NCBI GenBank assembly: GCA_938083505.1 | Contig: CALKCF010000002.1 | Coordinates: 143,065-207,064 of the forward strand | Direction of reading: 5' to 3' | Length of the DNA stretch: 64,000 nt | DNA from: an uncultured archaeon | Lineage (GTDB): Archaea > Thermoproteota > Nitrososphaeria_A > Caldarchaeales > Wolframiiraptoraceae | Part shown: piece by piece, positions 32,033 to 41,415 of the stretch | Layout: each line of letters opens with the position of its first letter | Numbering within the stretch: position 1 is the stretch's first letter | Translations under genes and position numbers: made by a program | The notes under the pieces: generated by a model | Told to the model about the DNA's origin: nothing | What the model saw: the letters and a program-made list of their open reading frames with translations, nothing else | Database searches by the model: none

Positions 32033-32709
32033 CGCTTCCTCGTCCCCCTCTCCACGTATCTTCCTCTCGATTTTATTTCCTTAACTTTTTCCAAGACTTC
32101 GTGTATCATGTCACCTAAAACTGTCTTGTAACCTTCTAAGAAATGCTGCATGAACCTATCCCTTACGCCGTAATGGGTGCTTTGAAGAGACCTGTCAAGT
32201 AGGTGGATGTCGACGGCAAACTCCTCGATGTCCTTAGTGAAAGTGGCCAAGCCGAAGTCAATGAGGTAGGGATTCATTTGCTCGTCAACTATCACATTAG
32301 AGAGCGTTAGGTCACCATGTGCTATACCACCGTTGTGCAGCATACCTGTAAGAACGCCAACTTGTCTTGCAAGCAGCGATAGAGCTTCTTGGTTTAAGTT
32401 CCCTATGATGTTCCTCGCCTCTACGCCGCGTATCCTTTGCATGTATATCGTCGCGTCTTCTAGATCCACGAGGATTACCACCGGACATGCCACACCATGC
32501 TTTTTGGCCTCGGAGATTATTCTTGCCTCGGAGGCTGTCCTTTGCATCCTTATCTCTTTGTCAAGTAATGGGTGCCTGTAAATTTTGGGTATCCTCCTCT
32601 TAGCCACGAGTTCTATACCGTTCCAGTTCAACGTATATATCGTTGCCTCAGCACCAAGTCTTATAATCGCCGTAGGTTCCCCTAATCTCAACAACCCAGC
32701 ATCACTCAA
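32029..32709 (-). CDS. bud32: KEOPS-associated kinase Bud32
   Basis: RIPKIYRHPLLDKEIRMQRTASEARII; NGGIAHGDLTLSNVIVDEQMNPYLIDFGLA. Confidence 0.93.
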   Translation of the reverse strand: MSDAGLLRLGEPTAIIRLGAEATIYTLNWNGIELVAKRRIPKIYRHPLLDKEIRMQRTASEARIISEAKKHGVACPVVILVDLEDATIYMQRIRGVEARNIIGNLNQEALSLLARQVGVLTGMLHNGGIAHGDLTLSNVIVDEQMNPYLIDFGLATFTKDIEEFAVDIHLLDRSLQSTHYGVRDRFMQHFLEGYKTVLGDMIHEVLEKVKEIKSRGRYVERGTRKR

Positions 32710-33745
32710 ACCATCTGACTTCTATCTCATCTATCCTTATCCTAGGCTTAATCCTGCTGTCCTCAACGTCAACCGTCATGCCAGACATGAGTTGCAGGAC
32801 ACCGTTCCAAGCTATCATCGCACCGTTATCTCCGGCATACTCATCGGATATTGTGTAAACTTTGGCTCCGCGTTCCTTTGCCATGATCTCGAGCATACTC
32901 TTTAGTCTTTTGCTCCTTGCAAGACCACCGACCACAAGTATCTCATTTTTTGCAGTATAGGCAACGGCCCTCTCGGTCACCTCGGTCAGCATGCTGTACA
33001 CAGTTTCTGTCAAACCATAGCACACGTCTTCCAGCGCGACTCCTTGCTTAAGCTTCAAAAGGGCAGCAGTCAGCAGACCTGAGAAGGATACATCCATACC
33101 CTTAACAGTGTAGGGAAGTTGGACGAACGACTTTGCTCTTTCAGCTACAAGTTCTGGTATCGGCATGGGCCCTATGCCTGCTTTTATGCCGAAAGTGTCG
33201 AGACAGTTACCAGCCGCTATGTCCAACGTTTCACCGAATATCCTGTACCTTCCCGCGTTAAATGCAGCTATCAACGTGTTACCACCGGCCACGTAAAGGA
33301 CCACTGGATCTCTGCAACCTGTGACCAATCTTCCAATCTCAATATGGGCAACGCCGTGATTCACCGCTATGAGAGGCTTATTAAGGCTAAGGGCAAGCGT
33401 CCTGGCAATTGTTGCGCCGGTCCTTAAGCAAGGGCCGAGACCGGGACCGACAGAGAACGCTATGCCGTCTAACTCACCAAGAGAGATCCCTGCTTTTGAT
33501 ATACCAGCTCTAAGGGTCTCAGGAGCTACGCGTGTGTGGTGCTGCGCCGCCTCCCTCGGATGTATGCCACCTTTGGAAGGCCTATAGACCCTATTCTCGT
33601 TAGCCAATATCCGGCCGTCTGACGAGGCTATACCAACGCCGAAAGTGTGTGCTGTAGATTCTATACCTAGGACTATTTTCTTGTCGCCCTTCAACCCACT
33701 TCTGGGAGAGATAATGGCTAAGATGTTTATCATCCTTATGAGCAT
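32702..33745 (-). CDS. kae1: KEOPS subunit Kae1 (tRNA t6A synthesis); start placed well inside the 500-aa ORF
   Basis: VLGIESTAHTFGVGIASSDGRILAN...GIHPREAAQHH; VNHGVAHIEIGR; upstream part of the ORF is antisense to infB. Confidence 0.92.
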   Translation of the reverse strand: MLIRMINILAIISPRSGLKGDKKIVLGIESTAHTFGVGIASSDGRILANENRVYRPSKGGIHPREAAQHHTRVAPETLRAGISKAGISLGELDGIAFSVGPGLGPCLRTGATIARTLALSLNKPLIAVNHGVAHIEIGRLVTGCRDPVVLYVAGGNTLIAAFNAGRYRIFGETLDIAAGNCLDTFGIKAGIGPMPIPELVAERAKSFVQLPYTVKGMDVSFSGLLTAALLKLKQGVALEDVCYGLTETVYSMLTEVTERAVAYTAKNEILVVGGLARSKRLKSMLEIMAKERGAKVYTISDEYAGDNGAMIAWNGVLQLMSGMTVDVEDSRIKPRIRIDEIEVRWFE

Positions 33746-33812
33746 CCAAACGACCAAAAGGGCAAAAAGACCCATTAAATGGTAGACAGGGATAAATCGT
33801 TGTAGACAGGAC

Positions 33813-35588
33813 ATGCGGCTGAGGCAGCCGATAGTAGTTGTGTTGGGACACGTTGACCATGGTAAGACAAGTCTACTTGATAAAATGAGGGGCACGCTGG
33901 TGGCGGCAAGGGAGGCTGGCGGGATAACACAACACATAGGCGCAAGCCTCTTTCCGCTCGACGCGATAATTTCGACGTGTAAAGCGCTACTCGGAGAGAT
34001 TAAGGTACAGCTGAAGGTTCCGGGCTTGCTCTTCGTTGACACACCAGGCCATGCGGCCTTTGCCAACTTGAGGAAAAGGGGGGGTTCAATAGCCGACTTA
34101 GCAATACTAGTCGTGGACGTGATGAAGGGAATACAGGAGCAGACACTTGAAAGTTTGGAACTGCTCAAGGTGAGGAAGACACCATTCGTCGTGGCCGTGA
34201 ACAAGATCGACTTGATACCAGGCTGGAAGTCTGTCGAGTACGAGCCCTTCCCTAAAGCATTCCAGAGACAGGGTCAAGCCGTGAAGGACGAGCTCGAACG
34301 AAGGCTCTACATGATGATCGGCGAGTTTGCAAGTCTTGGCTTTAGGGCGGACGTCTACACTAGGATTACATCATTCGCTACCACAGTCGCTATGGTCCCG
34401 GTGAGTGCTAAGAGCGGCGAGGGTACACCGGACTTACTTCTCGTACTTTTAGGACTTGCTCAAGCGTTCATGAAAGACCAGCTTATCCTCCATGAGGATG
34501 CACCAGCAGAGGGGGTTGTGTTAGAGATAACAGAAGAGGAGGGGCTCGGTACAACAGTCAATGCAATAATATACGATGGTGTACTGAAGGTTGGTGACAG
34601 AATAGCTCTGCTCGGTCCAGCCGGTGCATTTACAACAAAAGTAAAAGCCATATTGATGCCGAAACCTCTCGATGAAATGCGAGACCCGAAGGATAGGTTC
34701 AAACCGATAGAGCGCGTCTTAGCCGCCGCTGGTTTAAAACTTGTGGCTGAGAAGTTGGACAAAACGTACCCGGGCTCGCCCATATATGCGATCGGTCGGA
34801 ATGAAAAAGAGATACTTGAAAGAATTACAAAAGAAGTGAGTGAGTTTAAGCTCTTTACAGACAAAGTGGGCATCGTGCTCAAGGCTGACACGCTTGGCTC
34901 ACTTGAAGCGGCTGTTAACTTTCTCCATGAAAGAGGAGTGCAGATAAGAGTTGCTGACATAGGTGAGTTATCAAAAAGGGATATAGTCGAAGCGGAAGTT
35001 GTCAGGACTAAGGATGAGCTATGCGGTGTTATTTTAGCGTTTAACGTTAAGGTCGACCCGGATCTTGAGCGTGAAGCCAACAGTAGAGGTATCAGAATCT
35101 TCAAATCAAATGTTCTCTTTAGACTTGTGGAAGAATATATGAATTGGGTGAGACAGGAGAAAGATAGGAGAGAGGCCATACAGTTCGAGTCTATCACGAA
35201 GCCTGGTAAGATAAGGATACTTCCGGGCTATGTGTTCAGGAGAAGCAACCCGGCCATAGTGGGTGTGGAAGTCTTAGGTGGAAGGATTAGACCAAAATAT
35301 GCGTTAATGAATTCTGATGGCAAGCACGTTGCTACGATATCACAAATACAGGACAGGGGTCAGAGCATACCTGAGGCCACAGTTGGCATGAGTGTCGCCA
35401 TCTCTATGAAGGAACCTACCGTTGGAAGACATGTGAAAGAAGGGGAGATACTTTACACAGTAATACCGGAAAACGAGGCGCGATTGCTCTTCAAGTCTTT
35501 TGCCAGTAGATTAACAGAAGACGAGAGGGCAGTACTCGACGAGATAGCCCAGATAATCAGGAAGAGCAACCCCCTTTGGGCCAGATAG
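33813..35588 (+). CDS. infB: Translation initiation factor aIF5B/IF2
   Basis: VVVLGHVDHGKTSLLDKMRGT; LLFVDTPGHAAFANLRKRGGSIADLAILVVD. Confidence 0.97.
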   Translation: MRLRQPIVVVLGHVDHGKTSLLDKMRGTLVAAREAGGITQHIGASLFPLDAIISTCKALLGEIKVQLKVPGLLFVDTPGHAAFANLRKRGGSIADLAILVVDVMKGIQEQTLESLELLKVRKTPFVVAVNKIDLIPGWKSVEYEPFPKAFQRQGQAVKDELERRLYMMIGEFASLGFRADVYTRITSFATTVAMVPVSAKSGEGTPDLLLVLLGLAQAFMKDQLILHEDAPAEGVVLEITEEEGLGTTVNAIIYDGVLKVGDRIALLGPAGAFTTKVKAILMPKPLDEMRDPKDRFKPIERVLAAAGLKLVAEKLDKTYPGSPIYAIGRNEKEILERITKEVSEFKLFTDKVGIVLKADTLGSLEAAVNFLHERGVQIRVADIGELSKRDIVEAEVVRTKDELCGVILAFNVKVDPDLEREANSRGIRIFKSNVLFRLVEEYMNWVRQEKDRREAIQFESITKPGKIRILPGYVFRRSNPAIVGVEVLGGRIRPKYALMNSDGKHVATISQIQDRGQSIPEATVGMSVAISMKEPTVGRHVKEGEILYTVIPENEARLLFKSFASRLTEDERAVLDEIAQIIRKSNPLWAR

Positions 35589-35642
35589 TTGAGACTTATT
35601 AAGAACCTATTAATTAACGAGTATAAACCTGGAGGTGCTTCA

Positions 35643-36053
35643 TTGTCGGAGAAGAAAGCCGGTCCTAGGCTCGTCCTGTCCGACCCGTCTACGGGTAAGG
35701 CGCAAACGCTTCAACTAATGCCGCAACAGTTTTCGCTATTCATAGGGAAGAAAATAGGCGATGAGTTAGATGGCTCGATACTTGGAAAGTCCGGCTTCAA
35801 AATCAGGATAACAGGCGGTACGGACGTAGACGGCTTTCCTATGAGACCGGATGTGAGCGGCCCGAGAAAAGTGAGGCTGCTCCTTTCTGGAGGAGTTGGC
35901 TTCCATCCAAGGGAAAAGCCGCCTTCTAAAAAGAAGAAGAAAAGGAATAGAAGGAAGAAGGGGGGGCTTAGAAAAAGGGTGACGGTGAGGGGGAACATGA
36001 TAAGCGATGCAATCGCACAAATAAACGCCGTCTTAATACCTGCAAGTGGGTGA
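35643..36053 (+). CDS. rps6e: Ribosomal protein S6e
   Basis: LVLSDPSTGKAQTLQL...FIGKKIGDELDGSILGKSGFKIRITGGTDVDGFPMRPDVSGPRKVRLLLSGGVGF; TTG start assumed. Confidence 0.95.
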   Translation: MSEKKAGPRLVLSDPSTGKAQTLQLMPQQFSLFIGKKIGDELDGSILGKSGFKIRITGGTDVDGFPMRPDVSGPRKVRLLLSGGVGFHPREKPPSKKKKKRNRRKKGGLRKRVTVRGNMISDAIAQINAVLIPASG

Positions 36054-36358
36054 TTCTCGTGATTAAGTTATCAATAGTTTCAGAATTTTACAACAAGTTG
36101 CTCCACCGGAAGGACATCAAGATGTTAGTAGATTATGATGGAGCAACACCTAAGAAGACTGAGTTGTTGAAGCTCATAGCTGATCACCTTAAAATACCGG
36201 ATGACAGGATAGCAATCGTTAAAATGGAGAACCTTTTTGGACAGCACAGGCTTGCAGTGCACTGTCACATCTACGACACGGCAGAAGACATGAAAAAGTA
36301 TGAGAGGGAGTATGTTTTAAAAAGGCAGGAGGTGGAAGTTTCTGGGAAGACAGGCTAA
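36050..36358 (+). CDS. rps24e: Ribosomal protein S24e
   Basis: YNKLLHRKDIKMLVDYDGATPKKTELLKLIADHLKIPDDRIAIVKMENLFGQHRLAVHCHIYDTAEDMKKYE. Confidence 0.93.
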   Translation: MILVIKLSIVSEFYNKLLHRKDIKMLVDYDGATPKKTELLKLIADHLKIPDDRIAIVKMENLFGQHRLAVHCHIYDTAEDMKKYEREYVLKRQEVEVSGKTG

Positions 36359-36395
36359 GCTCTGGGCAAAGTACAAAATTGATGGTGGTAATCTG

Positions 36396-36524
36396 ATGAG
36401 GAACATCTTATTCTGTCCAAGGTGCGGAATAGGTTACATCATGGCAGAGCATGCTGATAGGTACACCTGCGGTAATTGTCACTATACGGAGTTTAAGAGC
36501 AAGGACGAGGCGAAGAAAGCCTAA
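36396..36524 (+). CDS. rps27ae: Ribosomal protein S27ae (short; absent from ORF track; N-terminus may extend upstream)
   Basis: MRNILFCPRCGIGYIMAEHADRYTCGNCHYTEFKSKDEAKKA; upstream frame reads AKLWAKYKIDGGNL. Confidence 0.9.
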   Translation: MRNILFCPRCGIGYIMAEHADRYTCGNCHYTEFKSKDEAKKA

Positions 36525-37066
36525 ACCTGCTCTTTCGCTTTTATGCTTTTTAGTATTGCGTATATTTCCTGCTTCTTATCTCTTGTGACGTTAACTGATA
36601 CCACGCCAACATTTGGTTGACCGTATATGACAATCGAGCCCAGTGGGGCTAGCAATATAGTAGGAAGTGTCAGCAAATCTTCTTCACCATCAACATAGAT
36701 TATGACCCTTCTCCCAGAATGAATTGCCTCCTTCAAAGCATTCACTGCCTTCGTAGATATCGTCCCTGCAGGATTCTCAGTAAAAATCTGCAAAGCAGCC
36801 TCATCGGTAAACCTATCTGAGGTCTTTCTCTCGACCTTCCCATCAACCACGTAAACGTCAGCGTAGATTCCAAACTTGCTCAGCTCCTTTGCGGAGAAGT
36901 CGCCGACTACTATTAACATCGTAGGTTTTCTTTCCTGTATATGTCTAACAAGCCTTTCCGTCGTTTCTGGTGGTTTGCCCTCAAAAAGCTTGCCTAAGGG
37001 TTTTCTAACCTTCTTCTTATCCTCGTCGCTGAAAATTATTTCCTCATTGAATTGATAGTTTGACAT
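36521..37066 (-). CDS. GTP-dependent dephospho-CoA kinase (DUF359 family)
   Basis: VGDFSAKELSKFGIYADVYVVDGKVERK; NPAGTISTKAVNALKEAI; VDGEEDLLTLPTILLAPLGSIVIYGQPNVGVV. Confidence 0.9.
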   Translation of the reverse strand: MSNYQFNEEIIFSDEDKKKVRKPLGKLFEGKPPETTERLVRHIQERKPTMLIVVGDFSAKELSKFGIYADVYVVDGKVERKTSDRFTDEAALQIFTENPAGTISTKAVNALKEAIHSGRRVIIYVDGEEDLLTLPTILLAPLGSIVIYGQPNVGVVSVNVTRDKKQEIYAILKSIKAKEQV

Positions 37067-37096
37067 TTACTCACAAACACCAACTGGCATGCACTA

Positions 37097-37642
37097 TTAG
37101 ATTGTCATACTTTCTTTAGCGTGTCTAACACCTTCCATGAAAGCCCTCTCGTTAAGCTCTAAAGCTTTCGGAAATTTCCTCCCTATCACTTTAAGTAAGG
37201 ATTCACGCTTCACGATACCAGTAATTTCTGAGAACGCTCCGAGCATCACTATATTGGCAACTATCCTAATTCCGAGTTGCTCGGCTATCTTGGTGGCAGG
37301 TATGCCCACCATCTTTATTTCTTTAACCCTAGATACATTCACAAGCTCACTGTCATAGATGAGTAGCTTTTTAGGCTCTCTGTATTCCTTCCAACTTCTG
37401 TCTAATCCCTCCTGTGACATGACGATCAGTATATCGGGCTTTGTAATTAGTGGAAAATCTATCGGCTCATCCGACATCACAACATCTGCCCTCGACCACC
37501 CACCGACCTGTTCAGGCCCATAGGCTATGGTTAACACAGCGTCTTTCCCCTCCTCCAAGACCGCGGCCTCTCCGAGTATCTGTCCGCCCCTGATTATGCC
37601 TTGACCGCCAGAGCCGAATAAACTTATGTTCCACCTAACCAT
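37097..37642 (-). CDS. korC: 2-oxoacid:ferredoxin oxidoreductase gamma subunit (Kor-type)
   Basis: LFGSGGQGIIRGGQILGEAAVLEEGKDAVLTIAYGPEQVGGWSRADVVMSDEPIDFP. Confidence 0.88.
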   Translation of the reverse strand: MVRWNISLFGSGGQGIIRGGQILGEAAVLEEGKDAVLTIAYGPEQVGGWSRADVVMSDEPIDFPLITKPDILIVMSQEGLDRSWKEYREPKKLLIYDSELVNVSRVKEIKMVGIPATKIAEQLGIRIVANIVMLGAFSEITGIVKRESLLKVIGRKFPKALELNERAFMEGVRHAKESMTI

Positions 37643-38495
37643 GCGACTTCATCTCCTTCATGATACCCTCTATCAATTTCCTCTCCATATCGTTGTATGA
37701 TGGTTTTTCCTTGTGAATGAAGTTTCCTATGATTATAGGCTTACCGGATTTCAAGTCTATATCAACTGTCCTAAGATCTGCTTCATGATTTATAACGCAC
37801 ATCTTCTTAAAGTATCTCATCATGTCGAGGCCTGTTGGAAAACTGTTATCTTTACCGTACTGCGTCGGGCACGGTGATAAAACTTCTATGAATGCTAAAC
37901 CATTTACTTTCATGGCCTTGAGCATTGCATCAGTTAGTTGACGTACGTGGAACGTCGTCCATCTCGCAACAAAAGGAGCGCCAAGCGATGCTGCTAAGAG
38001 CGGTATGTTGAACGGGTTGTCTATCGTACCATACGGTGCGGACGATGTCTTTGAACCGATAGGTGTTGTGGCCCCATGCTGCCCACCAGTCATACCATAA
38101 ATAAAGTTGTTAATCAGCACAACGTTGATGTCGTGATTCCTCCTGATAGCGTGTATGAAATGGTTCCCACCTATAGTAATTAAGTCACCGTCACCAGCTA
38201 TCACTGTTATTTCAAGCTCGGGTTTTACGATGTTCATACCTATCGCAAAAGGTATCGCCCTACCATGCGTAGTGTGGTATGAATCTATGTTTACGTAACC
38301 TGGAAGCCTCGAGGAGCAACCTATGCCGGACACGACCACGTGCCTTTCGGGCGGTATGCCGCTCTCTTTTATTGCTTTGATGTAACATTTCATCACGATA
38401 CCTATTCCGCAACCAGGACACCATATATGTGGCATCCTGTCAACCCTTATCAGGTCGTCATCAGGGTGCTTTTTCGCTAAAATTTCCTTAGGCAT
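37635..38495 (-). CDS. korB: 2-oxoacid:ferredoxin oxidoreductase beta subunit (Kor-type)
   Basis: WCPGCGIGIVMKC; GIGCSSRLPGYVNIDSYHTTHGRAIPFAIGMNIVKPELEITVIAGDGDLITIGGNHFIHA. Confidence 0.92.
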   Translation of the reverse strand: MPKEILAKKHPDDDLIRVDRMPHIWCPGCGIGIVMKCYIKAIKESGIPPERHVVVSGIGCSSRLPGYVNIDSYHTTHGRAIPFAIGMNIVKPELEITVIAGDGDLITIGGNHFIHAIRRNHDINVVLINNFIYGMTGGQHGATTPIGSKTSSAPYGTIDNPFNIPLLAASLGAPFVARWTTFHVRQLTDAMLKAMKVNGLAFIEVLSPCPTQYGKDNSFPTGLDMMRYFKKMCVINHEADLRTVDIDLKSGKPIIIGNFIHKEKPSYNDMERKLIEGIMKEMKSHG

Positions 38496-38499
38496 GTCA

Positions 38500-39687
38500 T
38501 CACCTCGACACGGACCTGATCATATCGAGTATGATGTCCGGTGTTGGTACCGCGCCAGGAGCCCAACTTAAACCGACAACAATACATTCAGCGACCTCCT
38601 TTACTGGATGAATCATCTGACCCATGTTTATCTCAGGAACTACGAGTACCTTAGCTTGTTCACTTACCTTCTTTACGATCTCATCTGGAAAGGGCCATAA
38701 TGTTATTAACCTTAACATACCAGCCTTGATGCCTTCGGACCTTGCCATCTTAACCGCTTGATACGACGGTCTGGATGTTATACCGTAAGTTATCACAACA
38801 ATGTCAGCACCTTCCAACATGAAACGCTCCACTTCCCATATTTTCTTGGCGTTGTTCCTGACTTTCGACACCAGATGCTGCACACACCATGTTGAGACCT
38901 CATGTGTATAATGTGGGTAGCCCCTCTCATCGTGTGTCAGTCCAGTGACGTGTACCCTATAACCCATGCCGGCCAGCGCCATTGGCGGCACTTCGTATCT
39001 CGCATCAAACGGTTTGAAGTCTGGAATGCTTGGTGGAACACATGGTAGCTTCCTGTTCACTATCTTTATCTCCTCGTACGGAGGTATAACTAACGGGCCG
39101 TACATATGGCTGACGACTTGGTCGGCCAGCAAAATAACTGGCTGTCTGTACTCTTCTGATGCATTAAAGGCCTTTATTGTAAGATCAAACATCTCTTGAA
39201 CGCTATTTGGAACATACACTATAGCTTCGTAATCTCCGTGCGAGCCCCATTTGGCCTGCATCACGTCACCTTGCCCAACCAGCGTCGGTATACCAGTACT
39301 CGGACCACCTCTCTGAACGTTCACGACGACGCATGGTGTTTCTGTCATCATACCGAACCCTATACCCTCTTGCATCAATGAGAAGCCGGGACCAGAAGTA
39401 GCCGTCATGGATTTTATGCCAGCGTTCGACGCGCCTAGGACCGCCATGATGCTAGCTATTTCGTCCTCCATTTGTATGAAGTAACCACCTACTTGTGGAA
39501 GTCTGTAGCTCATCCACTCTAAAATCTCACTGGACGGTGTTATTGGGTATCCAGCGAAAAACCTGCAACCGGCTATCAGGGCAGCTTCAGCGCAAGCGAT
39601 GTTTCCTTGTATAAAATACTTCCCTGGAGGGAGCAGACGTTCCGTCATGTATCCACCTCCTTTATAAATATTGCAAAATCTGGACAA
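38500..39687 (-). CDS. korA: 2-oxoacid:ferredoxin oxidoreductase alpha subunit (Kor-type); start likely at the MTERLLPPGK methionine
   Basis: GKYFIQGNIACAEAALIAGCRFFAGYPITPSSEILEWMS; VNVQRGGPSTGIPTLVGQGDVMQAKWGSHGD. Confidence 0.92.
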   Translation of the reverse strand: MSRFCNIYKGGGYMTERLLPPGKYFIQGNIACAEAALIAGCRFFAGYPITPSSEILEWMSYRLPQVGGYFIQMEDEIASIMAVLGASNAGIKSMTATSGPGFSLMQEGIGFGMMTETPCVVVNVQRGGPSTGIPTLVGQGDVMQAKWGSHGDYEAIVYVPNSVQEMFDLTIKAFNASEEYRQPVILLADQVVSHMYGPLVIPPYEEIKIVNRKLPCVPPSIPDFKPFDARYEVPPMALAGMGYRVHVTGLTHDERGYPHYTHEVSTWCVQHLVSKVRNNAKKIWEVERFMLEGADIVVITYGITSRPSYQAVKMARSEGIKAGMLRLITLWPFPDEIVKKVSEQAKVLVVPEINMGQMIHPVKEVAECIVVGLSWAPGAVPTPDIILDMIRSVSR

Positions 39688-39932
39688 AGTAGCTCACATA
39701 TTCTGCAAGCTACGCATGAATCCTCCTTACCAGGCTTGACTCTTGGATAATGAAAACCTTTGTAGTTTATATTCTCCGATTTTTGTAAGACGGAATACGG
39801 ACAGAATTCTATACAATACATACACTCTTTACACCTATCCGGTATAATATAGATAATACCCTTCGGGCGCTTGGGGGCCTTGTTGCTTAGGACCTTCTGT
39901 TCCAAAACCGGAATCTCTTGATGTTCTTCCAA
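39645..39932 (-). CDS. korD: 2-oxoacid:ferredoxin oxidoreductase delta (2x[4Fe-4S]) subunit
   Basis: CKECMYCIEFCP...CVACRICELLCP. Confidence 0.9.
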   Translation of the reverse strand: MEEHQEIPVLEQKVLSNKAPKRPKGIIYIIPDRCKECMYCIEFCPYSVLQKSENINYKGFHYPRVKPGKEDSCVACRICELLCPDFAIFIKEVDT

Positions 39933-40003
39933 GGTATTTGCCCAAGAATAACTACCGTGCCCAAATGTAAAAAATTTACTTTCTCATAAACATAATTATG
40001 GTT

Positions 40004-40030
40004 TATATTGTACAATATACAATATTGTAT
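40004..40030. promoter_or_regulatory. Overlapping AT-rich palindromes: candidate operator
   Basis: TATATTGTACAATATA (40004-40019) and ATACAATATTGTAT (40017-40030), both perfect inverted repeats, in the divergent gap between korD and the HTH-like gene. Confidence 0.5.
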
Positions 40031-41045
40031 TGAAGTTAGATTGGGAAAGAATAGCGTAGTTAGAGGACTCATTGCCCTTTTTGAAAACTTCTGTCCCCTT
40101 GAATGTAACGAAAATACATATACCTACAATCCGCCTTTCATGTTATTCAAAGCGAGTAATTCAATAATCCTTAGCGTGGACCCTTTTTGTGACCCAGTAG
40201 TAGAGCATGCGCTAAGTAGTGCTGGTGTGAAAATAACTCAAGGCAACTCTTACTTCTTATTAGCACCCCCTGCCCAAAAAACCCTTACGATGTTTGATTG
40301 GTTTGTGAGGCGTAGCTGGCATAAGGCAGAATATGCCGTAACTTGGTCTATACTGAATTTGTTAAAGGGAGCACCAGAGTGTCACTTAAACATTGAACAA
40401 GTATGCGAGCGGAGCGGGCTCGACCGAACAACATGCATAGGAGTTCTCAGCTCGCTCGGCATTAAGATAGAAAACGGCGGCTCTATCATTGCGTCGAGAG
40501 AGAAAATCATATCACTTATCGAAGAATTGGTGCGCAGACTACCAAGCTGGATAGAAGAGGGGGTCATGGATCTAATATGCTCCAACGTAAATGTTTCTGC
40601 CGCAGATGTAAATTCGTACTTGTCTTACTATGGCCTAAGCCCAAGTATGACGTATAAGATATTAAGAAAGCTAAAGTCAGAAGGTTGGATTAAGGTAATG
40701 AGGCATGTAAGAGTAAAGCCAAGGGGGCCGATGCGCGAGTTAATGTCTTCTGATTGTAGAAACTGCTTCTTTGGTTACTCATCCTCCGTTAATTGCTTTA
40801 AGGCAAGTTTCTACCAGCTTGAGAAGTTGGTAGAAAGGTTGATAGGCAGACCTATGAAGATGCACGAGGTTGAGGAACTATATCAAGAAATCAGTAAGCT
40901 ACCTTTTAGTGAAAGAACGTTAAGGTCTGTCAACAAGGCACTGGTTCTCGCACTACAATTTTCAGAAATGTCAAAAGAAAAGGGTGTCGCGACAGTACTT
41001 CGTAAACTGAGCGAGACTTTAAACTTTAAAATACTCGGCACATAG
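40008..41045 (+). CDS. HTH-like protein with C-terminal Cys cluster; candidate regulator (TTG starts; true start may be near 40044)
   Basis: NIEQVCERSGLDRTTCIGVLSSLGIKI and SYYGLSPSMTYKILRKLKSEGWIKVMRHVRV resemble winged helices; SSDCRNCFFGYSSSVNCF Cys cluster. Confidence 0.55.
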   Translation: MYNIQYCIEVRLGKNSVVRGLIALFENFCPLECNENTYTYNPPFMLFKASNSIILSVDPFCDPVVEHALSSAGVKITQGNSYFLLAPPAQKTLTMFDWFVRRSWHKAEYAVTWSILNLLKGAPECHLNIEQVCERSGLDRTTCIGVLSSLGIKIENGGSIIASREKIISLIEELVRRLPSWIEEGVMDLICSNVNVSAADVNSYLSYYGLSPSMTYKILRKLKSEGWIKVMRHVRVKPRGPMRELMSSDCRNCFFGYSSSVNCFKASFYQLEKLVERLIGRPMKMHEVEELYQEISKLPFSERTLRSVNKALVLALQFSEMSKEKGVATVLRKLSETLNFKILGT

Positions 41046-41106
41046 TCTTGGAATGTTTAAGCACGTATCAAAAATCTTTTTAAGGTAACGTTCGTATAGT
41101 TAATTA

Positions 41107-41415
41107 TTGATGAATGCTTTAAGTAAATGTTGCAAAGATTGCAACTACTGGTCGCCTCTTGATGTCCTATCGACGCTTGGGGAATGTCGTAATATAAAAA
41201 GAAAGAAGTTTGGTAAAGTTGCCTTTTATGATGATGCTTCTTGTAAAGATTTCGAAGAGAGATGTTTCATCGAGTCAGAGTTCTACTGGTGCAAGGACTG
41301 CCGAACAACATTTTACCGCGAAGAGTTAAAAATGCACGAGGGGCACAAAGTATTTATTGACATCTCGACATTACCAGTTGAGGATATAATAGAGCATACG
41401 TTTGCAGGCGATTGA
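41107..41415 (+). CDS. Small Cys/His-rich (B-box-like zinc-binding) protein
   Basis: CCKDCNYWSPL...CRNI...CKDF and FYWCKDCRTTFYREELKMHEGHKVF. Confidence 0.6.
   Translation: MMNALSKCCKDCNYWSPLDVLSTLGECRNIKRKKFGKVAFYDDASCKDFEERCFIESEFYWCKDCRTTFYREELKMHEGHKVFIDISTLPVEDIIEHTFAGD

Noticed and set aside
33746-34204. N-terminal 150 residues of the 500-aa Kae1 ORF
   Set aside because: Antisense to infB; true Kae1 start is near the KKIVLGIESTAH motif.
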